From Spisula solida (taxonomy: Eukaryota; Mollusca; Bivalvia; Venerida; Mactridae), in the NCBI GenBank assembly GCA_947247005.1, contig OX365944.1, positions 18,017,501 to 18,081,500 of the forward strand: a DNA stretch of 64,000 nucleotides. Direction: 5' to 3'. The notes under the pieces were generated by a model, which saw nothing but the letters and a program-made list of their open reading frames with translations, searched no databases and was not told the DNA's origin. Position numbers and translations under genes: made by a program. This document shows positions 23,661-35,529 of the stretch, piece by piece; the first letter of the stretch is position 1, and every line of letters begins with the position of its first letter.

Positions 23661-24060
23661 CAGGGTGTACCATAATATAAGTCCGCTCGTTGAACACTTA
23701 TACATTCTGAATGACCCAGGGAACTGATTCAATGAATACATTTTATTGAAGGGCATATAAACAAAATTGCATTAGCAAAAAGGGTTTAAACCATATGAGT
23801 GAGAAGGGTACTGGTGTGTAGTCTTCAAGGAAATCAGCTTATCGGCGAATGTGCTCAATAACCAGATGAGCACCATGATCGCACTGTGTGGGGCTGCTCA
23901 ATTTTGTTGAAACCAGCAGTTATTAGGTGTCAATCTCCTCTTAGCAAGTTCTTGAATAAACCCAGCCAGAGCGCACGAGTTTGAGATATCTCTGCAGTGA
24001 TGGTAGAAGTTACACCATGTCCTTCTGCAATTTCGTTGTCCAGCATAAGGCTACTTCGTT
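23661..24060 (-). pseudogene. Decayed Tc1/mariner-like transposon (copy B)
   Basis: Same left end as in A (CAGGGTGTACCATAATATAA after TA). B has lost the DLNPLD block but keeps sequence A lacks. The minus strand near 23,795-23,880 reads DHGAHLVIEHIRR, a stop, then ADFLEDYTPVPFSH, which matches the region just upstream of the PDLNP motif in this superfamily. A and B therefore retain complementary pieces of one ancestral transposase. Confidence 0.65.
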
Positions 24061-24063
24061 TCT

Positions 24064-24315
24064 TTAAATAAGTGCATGAACAATATATATCTTGAGTGTT
24101 GTTTGTGGGTTACCCTTGTGATGTTTGGACGTTGTTTTGATATGTTCTTGTTTTTTTACTCTTACTCTGGATTGGTTTTCTAACTGAGGCAGCAGGCTGT
24201 CGGAGTGAGTTGTTGTGTTTTGTAGCAGTACAGTATTTCGTGTTGTGTTGTTGCTGATCATTGCCGCCTTCCCTATGCGATCATTATTATTTCTGACGAT
24301 ACCATGAAATGACAT
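24064..24315 (-). pseudogene. KAA module, copy B middle
   Basis: The minus strand is open for 83 residues with RIGKAAMISNNTTRNTVLLQ. Counterpart of 11,147-11,344, with few replacements. No known domain. Confidence 0.35.
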
Positions 24316-25416
24316 TGTGATTGTTCAATACTAGGCGTTCATTACATATATTTCGGATTCCGGGGCTACACTTCTCGTAGACACAGAAGCCACATTTACA
24401 ACTATATTTGTCATTTGCATTACTCGTATATCAATAGTGTCTGAAGATGGAATCAAGACAGACAACCGTCATTAACAAACCATCTTATCTTTACATTGTC
24501 AATATTGCTCTGAATAGCACCACTTTATGTCATCACATATCGGGAAAACACCAATGATAGAACGCTTTAAATAATTACCCGCTGTTGATACTAGGTAATA
24601 CATGTTGTATATCAAGCAAAGTTGGTATTAGTGTCAAATAAAATGACGAGTAATTGATCAACAAAGCTATATACTCGTACAAATACTTTATTATGTTGTC
24701 GAGTAGTTTTATCAACCACGGCACAATGTATCGTTGTCAATAGCTTAGTTAGATGTTACTGTAAATACTAAATCTAGTGTCTTGATATCTAAACCAGCGC
24801 TGTGTCAAATATGTCAGCTACTTTCGAACTTTGTTTTAATGCACTGAACAAATGAAACATATGCCGTGTTTCGGCCATTTAATTCTACATGTCATTATCT
24901 TTTTTATCTGATATAGTGCGGCCAAGATATGTTGGCAAAATGACATTTACATATACTGATTAGCCGACGGTTTCAACAACATGAGCCATTATACGAAAAC
25001 AGTATTAGATGCGTCTGTCTAGCTCAGATGGTAAAACATCGGAACTACAATTTATAGGTACTGGTCGCCCTGCGTTGTTCTTTCGTTAGTTTGTTACTTA
25101 CTATATATTATAGAGCTCTAATAAACTGTGTTCTTTATATCCAAATATATCCCATTATTTGTTGGTAGCCTTGTTATGTTCTTTTCTATTCTGATCTCAT
25201 CACAAGCAAAGATAATACATTTTTGTATTTTATCATATTTAGAACAATCAATCATAATTGTATATTTCTTTCTAACAATGTGAAGTTTACACATTTTGTC
25301 TGGTTCTAAGTAACACATCTTGGAATATATGGATTTCGTGAAAATAAAATAATGATTTTTTTTAGACGTGAATCGAATCTGGACCGTGTGCACTGAGGTT
25401 CGACATGTATCCAATA

Positions 25417-26629
25417 CACTAGTCGAATGTTCTAAGTACACACTTTGTAATTTTCATTTAACTGAACAATATTAGACCTATCCTTGAATCGAATATACCA
25501 TTGGAATCAGGAATCAATTGTCTATCAAGTTGAGTTAATTACCATTCTAAAATATAATAAAAACATATTAGAAAACGACCATTTATTTTACTGCTTAAAA
25601 TAACGAAATCGCTCATAAATATCGTGTATGACCACCGTCTGCCCTGTTGATATCCTGACATGTCTGAGGCTTTGAATGGATAAAGATATGTACCAATTGC
25701 TGCGGGAGTGCATTCAGTTCTCGTAAAGGGTGCGTTCCTATACGTTCTGGTGGTGTCGTCGTGCTTGTATGCGTTGTTCAAACTCACCCCAGACATATTC
25801 TTTCGGATTTAGGTCCGGGCCCCAAGGCGGCTATACCATCGTGCAACCTAATTAAGAAATTGCATCAGAATCAAAGTCCATGTGATGAGAATGTGTTCGT
25901 ATCTAACAAAAGACATGATTGATAGAAACAAGTGAGTTTTGTTAAATTGTAGTAGTAATTCGGATGATAAATGCCTATCGAAAGTTACTTCCATGCTCAA
26001 ACTCAAATTGCTCCATACAAATAAATGGACATATTCTGTTCAGTTCAACGATTCCACCTTATTTCACGATCTTTATGTGATACAGCGATCAGTCATTGTT
26101 GTCATAATCGCGTTTTGACGCATTCAACGACTAAATGAAAATGACGTCATGTGACGTCTCAATTTTGAATCGAGTCAATATAAACATGCATTTTTTTCGT
26201 GAATTCAATGCAACTATCATAATAATAATTATGTGCATGAGTTAAGAACCCTAAAACAGACAATTAATGGATTAAATCTTACCCGTTTTATTGACATGCC
26301 AGTTTCAAGCATTCCTATCACACTTGCGCACTCCCCAATCGTCATTTGCGTCATATAATACGAAATATTTTTATGGCTTTATGTTTGGGGGTCGAACGTT
26401 AATCGTGTATGAAATGTTTTGAACAAATTTACACATACATGAGAAAAATGTGATTTGATCATTTTCGTCACGTATCAATGATGTTTACGTAGATCTTGAT
26501 TTGTCTTCTTCTGTATTAAAGACAATCACCCATATTATATGATATCTATACAGTTTAAGTGATCTTAGATAATTAAGTTCCTTATTTATTCTAGTTCTAA
26601 AAGTGTGTACTTAGAACATTCGCCAAGTG
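25417..26629 (-). mobile_element. Full-length decayed Tc1-like transposon (B only)
   Basis: 1,213 bp flanked by TA (25,415-25,416 and 26,630-26,631). Terminal inverted repeats begin CACTAGTCGAATGTTCTAAG on the left and CACTTGGCGAATGTTCTAAG on the right, continuing TACACACTTT. Copy A at 12,530-12,545 shows the empty TA site (TATCCACTAGATTAG). The minus strand carries the transposase C-terminus: PPWGPDLNPKEYVWGEFEQR near 25,780-25,830, then, after frameshifts, ELNALPQQLVHIFIHS and RADGGHTRYL with a stop at 25,613-25,615. Those are typical Tc1-family ends. The N-terminal half is too decayed to read. Confidence 0.9.
25613..25860 (-). pseudogene. Tc1-like transposase, C-terminal fragment
   Basis: The GPDLNPKEYVWGEFE block contains the third catalytic acidic residue (E after PDLNPK) of the DD34E-type DDE core. 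The GGHTRY-type tail sits 12 residues from the stop in a different frame, so at least one indel separates them; further in-frame stops occur at TAG and TGA codons between. Inactive. Confidence 0.85.
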
Positions 26630-27200
26630 TAGATTAGATTATATTATAATCTAAACACCGAATGTCATTGTGAACAGGTTTAAAATCACTGAAAACGCGT
26701 TTAGATGACCATGATTTATTAACATACTACCTGATTTTCAATATGGACAGATCCAACCACTGACTGATAGACAATGTTATTGTCTCATCATGCCATGGCC
26801 GCACTATCACGCGCTAAAATATTGATGAGACACAAATATTCACAAGTTTCCCAACAATAATGATACTCACACATGGGCTCGATGTAATTTCTTCGAATGT
26901 TCGCTGGCACTCTGATGTTTTCAATGGCAGTGGTATCACTCACTCATACTAGCGTATAAGTTCCATTGATAATTTAATAATATCATCGGGCTTTTGTTGC
27001 ATCTAGGTTGCATATATACCTGGAATTAATTAAGTTAATAAGTTAAGAAAATACATGTAGCCAATGTTCAACAACAGTATCTGGATGATTATCTTTAACA
27101 ATCTAAGATCAGTGGCATCGGTGAAATCATAAAAATTAATCCAAAATACTTATGTAATACTAAGTGAACAAATATTACTACTAATTCCAGTTACCATTAA

Positions 27201-28485
27201 AGGGGGACTTTGCCAGCAGTAGGGGGCACAGCGTGTAACCTATTGTCATGTCATTGATAATTATTAGTTGATGTAATGTATCACACATTAATTACTGGAA
27301 ATGATGAGGATATAGTTTTATCTTTGACCATCTGGATATCTAGCTAGCATACCTCACTATGTTACACTATCACTGTATGCACTGCTTGATATAGAGAGTT
27401 ATAACTATGATTCTCTATGAATGGTTTGTAGCTACAATCTACTTGAGAGCTATATTTTTAGGTAGACCAGGAACTTGTAACAAAGGCTATTACCGTTGAT
27501 AGATCGTTCCTGGGTAAACTCAAAAAATTATTATTTTATCTAACATCCACCGCCATCACACACATAAATGAAAAACAAACAGTGTATAATTATAATTTTA
27601 TACTGTTGTTAAAGCACAAGTTTTTTAGTCTAAGCTTTCTTCCGCTCAGCCGACTGTACATTGTAGTGCTGAAAACAATTCTTGATATTTATGTACTTAT
27701 GTAAAAATATTTAAATGCTAATTATTCTGATCCAACTAATAAATTTTGAACAGTTATAATACAACTATGCTTGGAGATGTTTAAAAAATTGTATTAATAC
27801 ATGTTTTAAATTTGCTGAAAAACTTATTACAGTCTAATGTATTTTTTTTTATTTAGCTGAAACATTTATTATAGTCTAATATATTTTTTTTTGATTACAA
27901 AACTTATTACAGTCTATCAGAGATATAGATAGCATGCTCTCTATAGTATCTGGGTCTATCTTTTTTAATCAAACCATTTATATCAATATTGCAATTTGGA
28001 CTGAAATCTACAAAGTCATACAACTTGTTTTGGCAAAGCATTACATTCCTAGTCATTGTGCGATATAATTATTATGGTTTGATTGTTTCATATTGTTCAG
28101 ATGTAACTTTATAGTGATGTGCAGTATGACTGGGTTCAACCTTCCCCCCACCCCCTATGGGTGTAAACAATTGTGTGTAGGGTTTATTCATTTCTTAAAA
28201 TTGATGATTTATTTATAAAATTGAAGTTATGAAGATTTTTATTCAATGCCTATTATATTAGATTGAATGCAGTTTCTAAGTGTATAAAGAGGTGCTATCA
28301 TTTGCATATCATTATCTCTTACAAGTAACCCTTAGTAACCATAGACCACATGCTGGTGTGTGATGATAAGGCAAGATGCAACACATGTTATGACTGACCG
28401 TTAATGATACCAGTTTTCACATATTGGCATTAATTTATAGCATGCTGGCCCACTAATTTTTTTCCTGGGAAATCATAGTCCCTCT
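27201..28485. mobile_element. TTAA-flanked element (copy B)
   Basis: Counterpart of 13,094-14,404. The left TTAA plus AGGGGGACTT is intact; the right end has decayed to ATAGTCCCTCT before TTAA at 28,486-28,489. Confidence 0.65.
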
Positions 28486-29633
28486 TTAATATCAGTTCGT
28501 AAGGATTATTAGACTACGTGAAAATATGAGCAACCAAAGGTTGCTGAGTGCACCAACAAAACCTTTAAACTCCTGTGTTAAATGAAAATAGATGTTTGTC
28601 AATAGAATATTCACCCATGCTTTTAGTGCTTTCCTAATCTTGTTAAGAAGAATAAGAAGTGTTTGTATCTTGTCGTATTATTTGGACAATAGGGAATATT
28701 AACACGATTTAAAGCTTGTGAAGAACTTTGATAGTCTAATAATGTTCTTGGACACGCTTTCAGTGCGTTTGACTATATACACGTAAGGAACACGCTAGCG
28801 TTAGTGCAATGGCGTATTAGTTTGCTATTATTTGATTCATTTATTTTTTTGCTTCACACATGAGGCGTCAGTATTAACTGATGGATTCGTTTAATGTCAT
28901 ATTTTACGATACTGTAGAATGCTGAAATACTCGACCACGTACCTATAATTTACATGACGCTCATCTTACGAGAAATGGACGAGAACGAACGAAGGATAAA
29001 CTAAACTGCTTCGATTACTAACATTACTATTTCTCGCAAAAGAAAAAACACAAAACAGCGACATATAGATCTACAATAACGGCTTGATATTTCAGGAATT
29101 GAAATAATAAATGTAACAGCATTGTTAAAGCGAACACCATAAATAAATCACTCTTACTCTATTAACTCAATAAGGACTCGGAAAATGAGTATAAAAGAAC
29201 ATACGTCACTGTAATATTACGTCAATATACCATCTGCTGTTGCTACAGGCTAGATAGCTAGACATAGATTATATTGTAAAATTGTTTTGTATCCTAAGGT
29301 AATGTTAACTGACACAACGTTCGTATGAATCATTACAATCTGTCTCGTCATTTCATTATTCCCAAGGCAATGAATACAAACATTATATTGTTTTGGTATT
29401 AGATTGAATATATCTATTCCCTAGATGTTTAGCTTGACACTATTTCTATGTTGACGTAAATAATTTATCACATAAAAAGTATAATCACCGACAGATTTGT
29501 CATTCTACGATAAGGGATAAACGAATATTGAACATGTCGTTATGATTATGCTCCACAGTGTATCAATACATATTCTAATCGCGGGAAAAACAAAACGGAA
29601 TGAAAAATATAAAATATTTAGAAAATAGATTGA

Positions 29634-30226
29634 AGTTTTGCGTGATATACCGGTGAATAGATCACGGTTTAGCGTTCATATGCGTTGGAATTAGTCTCGA
29701 AGGCCGTAGGCCTGAGTGATTAATAACTATGCATATAAACGACATATCGTGATCTATTCACCGGTATATCATGCAAAACTGCTATCTATTTGCATTCTAA
29801 CACGTGTAATTTGTACAATTTTTATACGGACTGATTTATTTGCGGAGTTGATAAGTTATTTTTCATGTTGCTATAGACAACCTCCGCTGTTCAAAGTATC
29901 GTAACGTCCGCCCCTGGATTTTTAAGCTTTACTTTTATCTTTATTTGTTGCCTAACTGATGGCTATTTAACGCCAAATCTTTATTACATAATTCACGTTT
30001 ATGCTGATGGATTGATACATGCAATAACTTATTACAAGAATATAAATATAATCGAATAAATGAACACAAACGCTACGAAATTACGCAAAACGTCGCCCTC
30101 TACTTTTTTATGACGTCATGAAATAAACAAGACATACATTTCATTGATAGAAATCGCGAATTATACGCGGGAGATAAATTAAACAACCGAAATTCTACCG
30201 TGATATACCGTTTATTAGATCACGCT
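29634..30226 (+). mobile_element. Double-hairpin element 4 (copy B)
   Basis: Same structure as 16,920-17,512, with a better matched arm (CGTGATATACCGGTGAATAG) at 29,641 and complement ending near 29,780. TGACGTCA lies at 30,111-30,118 and the end repeat at 30,199-30,224. Confidence 0.6.
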
Positions 30227-32519
30227 AAAGCTCCATACGTTTACATGGAACAAAATAAAGACAGTGTAAGAATACCATATAAGGGAAGTGATCAAATGCT
30301 GCACGTCCCTGGTATTCTAAGCCATACAAAAACGTCAGTAGCGTCAAGCAACCCACACAAGAGACAACCACAGAACAAACAAACCGTGTCTCCCAAACGA
30401 AGTCACGTACATTCAAACAATGAAGGAAATGTGAATTTTGTGAAGGATTTGGTGTTAACAGCGATATTATCACAAGTTGCACTAAGCGTTAAGAAAGTAT
30501 AATAAAATACGACAAGGATACACGATGCGCCATCAATAATCGTCTGACTGCTTGTAATGTGTGTAGGGATTGAGTGTGATTGAATCCTTTATAACATACC
30601 AAATAACGTTACAAAATATATTGCAGCAAGTAGCCCACATAAAAACATTATTTCTAGCGACGCTTTGACAAGCAAACATTATCCTTGTCCTTCAATGTAG
30701 GGTTGATGTTACGTGCTATAACATCTGTAGAGTCTATGCTTATGTTTTAACGCGATAAACATGTGTAAACGCTATTACAGCATACAAAGCATCACAGACG
30801 TCAAAACAGCGTGATTTGTTCACCGTCTCAGTTCTGATTCTAAGTGAATGCATTCAATGATTGAGCTTATCTTTCGAACGCATCTTTCTGGGATTTTTAT
30901 TTATTTTCACTTTTTCCGTTTTATACTAATAACGACTAAATACAGTGTCCTGGAAATGTAACTAGCTATCAAAATGACGTTTCATGCATCTGCACTTGTG
31001 AAATGATTGTTTGTAACTGTCAGTCACGTTATAATGCGATTGAATGTAAACAAACGATTTTCTCAAGACGATTGGCTAAATGTCAGTAACGAAACTCAGT
31101 ACTTTTACAGTCGCTTAAGAACATCAAACAGGGGATATTTCGGGAGTCGGAATTGATATTTTCTAAATTCTTTAACTACTAAGGAATATCTTTGCATTGA
31201 AAACTTCTTGAGCAAAAACAAATCTTCAACGAAATTAGTGACATCATCTATATTTTCAGATGTATGGATTTTATTTATCAATGCTTAATGTACCTATCTG
31301 AAATTGATTCCAATCTTTTTATACAGCCTCTGCATTACAAGATGGAGTATGTAATCTAGTAGATTCTAGATGCAAATGTGAATATCTAGTTTAGTATGAT
31401 GAAATTGAATCGAAGTTCTTGTTTGTGTTCAATATAGCAGTCTTTGATGAGAATGCTGTCCTCGTGAAATTCCAATTTAACTGTTAAATCAGATTGTGCT
31501 TGCAAAACATTCCAAAATTCGAATCAACACATTCTTTTAGAAATCTTATATTTTTTGCAGGTGAAAATATATTGACGATTGATCCGTTAGATTGTCTATA
31601 GTTTTTACAATTATGGTGTTTCATGCAAAACCGAATTTCAGAGAAAGGAACAAAATAGAACCCACATCGCAATATTCAAAATTATCGATAAGACAGTCCG
31701 CATAATTACGTATGTCACTTGTATACAAACACTGCAATATCATATCATTGTGTGTTATTGTTTTAAACATATAAGTCGAAGAATAGGGCATTACGTATGT
31801 TATTGCTCTTTTATCACCTTTGTCTTTACTAAACTAGTATACCAACCAAATTGAATTGAAAACTTGTATCACAAAAATAAAGTCAAACTTAAATTGTAAA
31901 ATCTACTTAATGTATAAAATCGTTGTATTGTATAGTGATAATTAATTCAAACGCCGTGAATTACACAATATGCACACTGTAAAGTAATATAAAGACATTT
32001 ATACAAAATATTAAGTCTTTTTTTCGTTCAAATGAGACAGTCGAAGTATGTGGCCACTCGGTTTTATCCCTACCTAATTGGCAAATGCTCTCGGACTTCG
32101 AGGGAACAAACATTAAGTCTAATTGAGTTTATTACATGTAATCGACAGCGCCCTCTAGTGAGAAGGGTGCCTTAAGTATTTCACAACGTTAGAGCGTTTT
32201 TGGATAGCTTTGTGGATCGACAACAAATATTTTTATTTAACACTTAGTCTAATACAAATGTTGCTTGATGTTTTACGTGATATTGAAAGCGGCCAATTAT
32301 TAAATCATTGTTTAATTGGTGTTTTACGATCAGTGGTGATATAAAGTGGTGCTATTTAGCGGAAATATTGATAAATGCAAAGATAAGCCTTAAGTAAATA
32401 CCATGGTTGTATTTCTCCATTGTATATTCATAAAGTGCTAGTTCTGCTTGTAAACACCTACATCATTAACAATATTAATTATTCAACTTAAAATATTAAT
32501 CAACAGCAATTTAGAATAT

Positions 32520-32645
32520 AATATAAAATCGGTCAGACAAGCACCATGAGAGAAACGGTACAGCACGAAAGACACACAGAGGAACATATAAAAAAGGAAA
32601 ACAAAACCTCGTTTTCGTCATGTCGCCTGGGGTTCTGTCATGCAA
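32520..32645 (+). pseudogene. KAA module in repeat G
   Basis: The plus strand reads NRSDKHHERNGTARKTHRGT followed by YKKGKQNLVF. It aligns with the F module (NRSGKRHDRKSRALKSHRGT) and the 43,943 module (NRSEKAAFDRNNRSQKTHKR). The frame remains open for some distance, but no start or domain is evident. Confidence 0.35.
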
Positions 32646-33046
32646 TTTTATACTATTTTTGCATATGTTGTGCTCTTCTGTATATGTTGTTTGCGTAACT
32701 ATGAAACAAAGCTAAATACATAAACCACGTAGTGATCTGCAAAAGACCTAATTATCATAGAATAACACTCGGAGAGCATTGGTTAACCTTGCAGGGAAAA
32801 CCGAATGACCACACATGACTGTCTTAGTTGAATGTAAACAAACATACATCGCATAAACGTTGGAACAAATGAATACAAATCATAAATATTCTTAGTATAT
32901 TAGTTTTTCACGTAAGCATACAATGATACCAGGCCCTGAATGATTATGGCAGTTTACTTGTATTGATTGTAATATTGAAGAGTTATTATGCAACGTTAAG
33001 AAACATGAGAATAAAAACACCATAAATTTTACATTATAAACTTATT

Positions 33047-33169
33047 AGAGATGGCAAAGAGTACTTATAATCATTTGTATTTCCAAAATATCGTGTCCAT
33101 TTACGGTTTTCCGAGTACTCAGTCAATCTTCCGAGTACTAGTACCCAGCTTAGTACTCGTTGTCATGTG
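33047..33169. mobile_element. Small GAGTACTCGG-rich MITE in G
   Basis: Ends AGAGATGGCAAAGAGTACT and AGTACTCGTTGTCAT form imperfect inverted repeats. Internal GAGTACT motifs. The same element sits in E and F at the matching place. The AGAGATGGCA-type end resembles hAT-related MITEs, but I could not define an 8 bp target duplication. Confidence 0.55.
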
Positions 33170-33900
33170 TACTATTTATGCAAGCTTTAGACAAAGAGAA
33201 AGCCATGCATAATCTGATATTCAAACACTAATGTTTTGCAATACAACTAGAATAATATGAAAGGATATCACATGCATCAATCTTTGCACGCCATAAAGGA
33301 TCGTTAATAACAGTAATGTTCTTCAAACAGCGGTGTCAGATTATCGTTGTCTGCAAAATGCAAATGGGATACACATGAAGACACATCACTCGATGGTGAC
33401 CTAGTGGGATGAAGCAACAGTGATATGGTTGATAACTGCATTGCGAGTTTGAGTTTTATATAAAGCAGGATGATAAACTTGATATTTAATGTTAACTAAA
33501 ATGTTCATATAAATGCATAGACATAATATAACTGTAATTGTTAATTCCGAAGCATAAGAGTTGTAAAAATAGGCCAAAACGTAGGTAAGAGGCAATCGGT
33601 AGTTCTGAAATGCTACCTACAAATGGTATACTCTTGACTGAAACCTGATTCTGGAAATACAAGTACAGGACTAATGCTTATCTTTAAATACTGATACATA
33701 CGCCAGTATATTTACTGCGATTAACATCACATACCATTTCATCCAGTCTCAAGATGAAAAACTACATTATGACATTTTAACAAATTAACCTGCTGTTTTC
33801 AATTTCCTTTGATACAAAAACCACTTAATACCGAATTTTGGAAAGAGCTGAGAAAGATAATGGCATTATTATTATGCTTTCGTAGTTTTAGAATTTGTCT

Positions 33901-35500
33901 GCATAGTACAACATATGTCCATATGCATGTTCAAAACAGGATGACACGTTGTTATACCGGCAAAATATGTTGTAATTTAATCCAGTTCAAATTTCTCTTC
34001 ACTTCATTAAATCGTTACATTTTAGATACAATTGAATTTTCCTTGCAAAGCTTCGTGTACACGCGATCTGCATCTACATCTTTTCATTGAAATACTACAT
34101 TTCCAAAATACTAATTCACTAGCTCGTCTAATATACCTCAATGGTTCGAACATAATACGCTAATGTACAGTTTAAGTATTTCATAGCGAGGTTGTATTAA
34201 AGAAAATAATGTACATCATAGCGAATAAAATCCGTTTTCTGCCAACGTCTGTGCACGTGTATTGGTTAGGGTTTGAATTTACAAATGGATCTGAATAGAT
34301 CACAGGCCCGCAGTCCGAGAAAGATACTAAAAAATAACAAAAGTCATTGAAAATGCGATATTCTGTAGCTCATAAAATTTCTTTTATATTTTAATGATGT
34401 TTAAAAATATTCCAAAAACTCGAGTATCTAGAAAACATTAAAAGGAGAGATAAAAATAAAAAAAATGAAAAACTTATTGTTGCTTAGTAGTGCACCTTGA
34501 CCGCCATCTTGGAATAGGAACGCTTTGAAAACATAGAGAAAACACAGTACATGACAGATCGCCTATAATCAGTTAAATAAACTGATTACATCATGAAAGT
34601 ACTTGTTATAAACAAGGAAAGCCGTTATTTAACACACATGATCAACGTACATGTAGTAATACAATGAACTTAAAAACGAAAGAAGATTCGTATCGTCCTT
34701 CGTTACTTTGTACCAAAAAATGTCAAACTATTTTTCTACTGTACATTTATGAATCATACAGTATGATCAGCAACCATTCTGTTCTGGATGATCATGTTAC
34801 TATAATAAAGGACATCTGACGAGTGCCTACTGCTGTTTTTTAATTATGTATACTGACCTGTAGCTATGAGAATTGACCAAATTAAATACGCTTTTTGGAC
34901 TCTAAATTGGAGGGGAAAAACGCTGAAAATATAATATAGTTGATAGAAATATTTGCCTCGGTGAATTTTGTGTCTAAATATGGCCTGCAACAACACGAAA
35001 CATGCTATATGTTTTCAAGTCTCCTTTTGGATAATCAATGTTGATTTGTACAGCCCCCATCCCATAATCTATCTATATATTTAGATACTGCCTAACGCCT
35101 CTTTTCGAGTATTATTGGCAGGTGTCTGTCAAGGGCAGACTTAAAATCAATGCGAGAAAGAGGCGTGATACAAGGAATCCTGATGCGTTACCCTAGCTCG
35201 TTTCGAATAGAGTCTTTGGTTCTTTAACTAGCCCGGTGTATAGCACCGATACACGCGAGACTACATTTGTACCTCTGGGTTTCCAACCTGTTTCGTCTTT
35301 AGTTGGTTGGACAACACTGTAAAGCGTTTCAGAAATGACCAAGTGCCCCGGCCTATGGACAATATTACCGTCTATGATAGATCTATGAACAAGACCACAA
35401 AAGTACACTTGTCACTTGGTCCCAAGACCCTTCACAGAGGGTACACAAAAGTTTGAATACATCGTTAAGGTTCGTGCTGGTTGGTCAGCTTTGATCAAAG
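33901..35500. other. Spacer between inverted repeats G and E, first part
   Basis: Open frames at 33,809-34,090 (+) and 35,193-35,408 (-) show no recognisable domain. The second contains a run of moderate-complexity protein sequence but no supporting context. No transposon ends identified. Confidence 0.3.
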
Positions 35501-35529
35501 TTTCCGTCATGCTGGCTAAACCCCTTTCA

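Larger units (their letters stand above)
18250..31795 (+). repeat. Tandem segmental duplication, copy B
   Basis: Direct repeat of copy A, beginning immediately after it. B-only material: about 170 bp at 19,136-19,310, the Tc1-like element at 25,417-26,629, and 30,661-31,509. The last also occurs in E, F and D (complement near 40,250-41,000), so it is ancestral and was lost from A. B's right end merges into repeat G. Confidence 0.9.
30790..33900 (-). repeat. Low-copy repeat G (inverted relative to E and F)
   Basis: The reverse complement aligns with E (37,330-41,000). Examples: GATTGGCTAAATGTCAGTAA at 31,070 pairs with TTACTGATATTTAGCCAATC at 40,722; CATCACTCGATGGTGACCTA at 33,385 pairs with TAGGTCACCATCGAGTGATG at 37,854. 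The left end overlaps the right end of duplication copy B. It lacks the LINE found in F (compare 33,590-33,640). Confidence 0.85.

Noticed and set aside
4060..31795. LTR retrotransposon with A and B as giant terminal repeats
   Set aside because: The two copies abut with no internal coding region, and contain no tRNA primer site, gag or pol.
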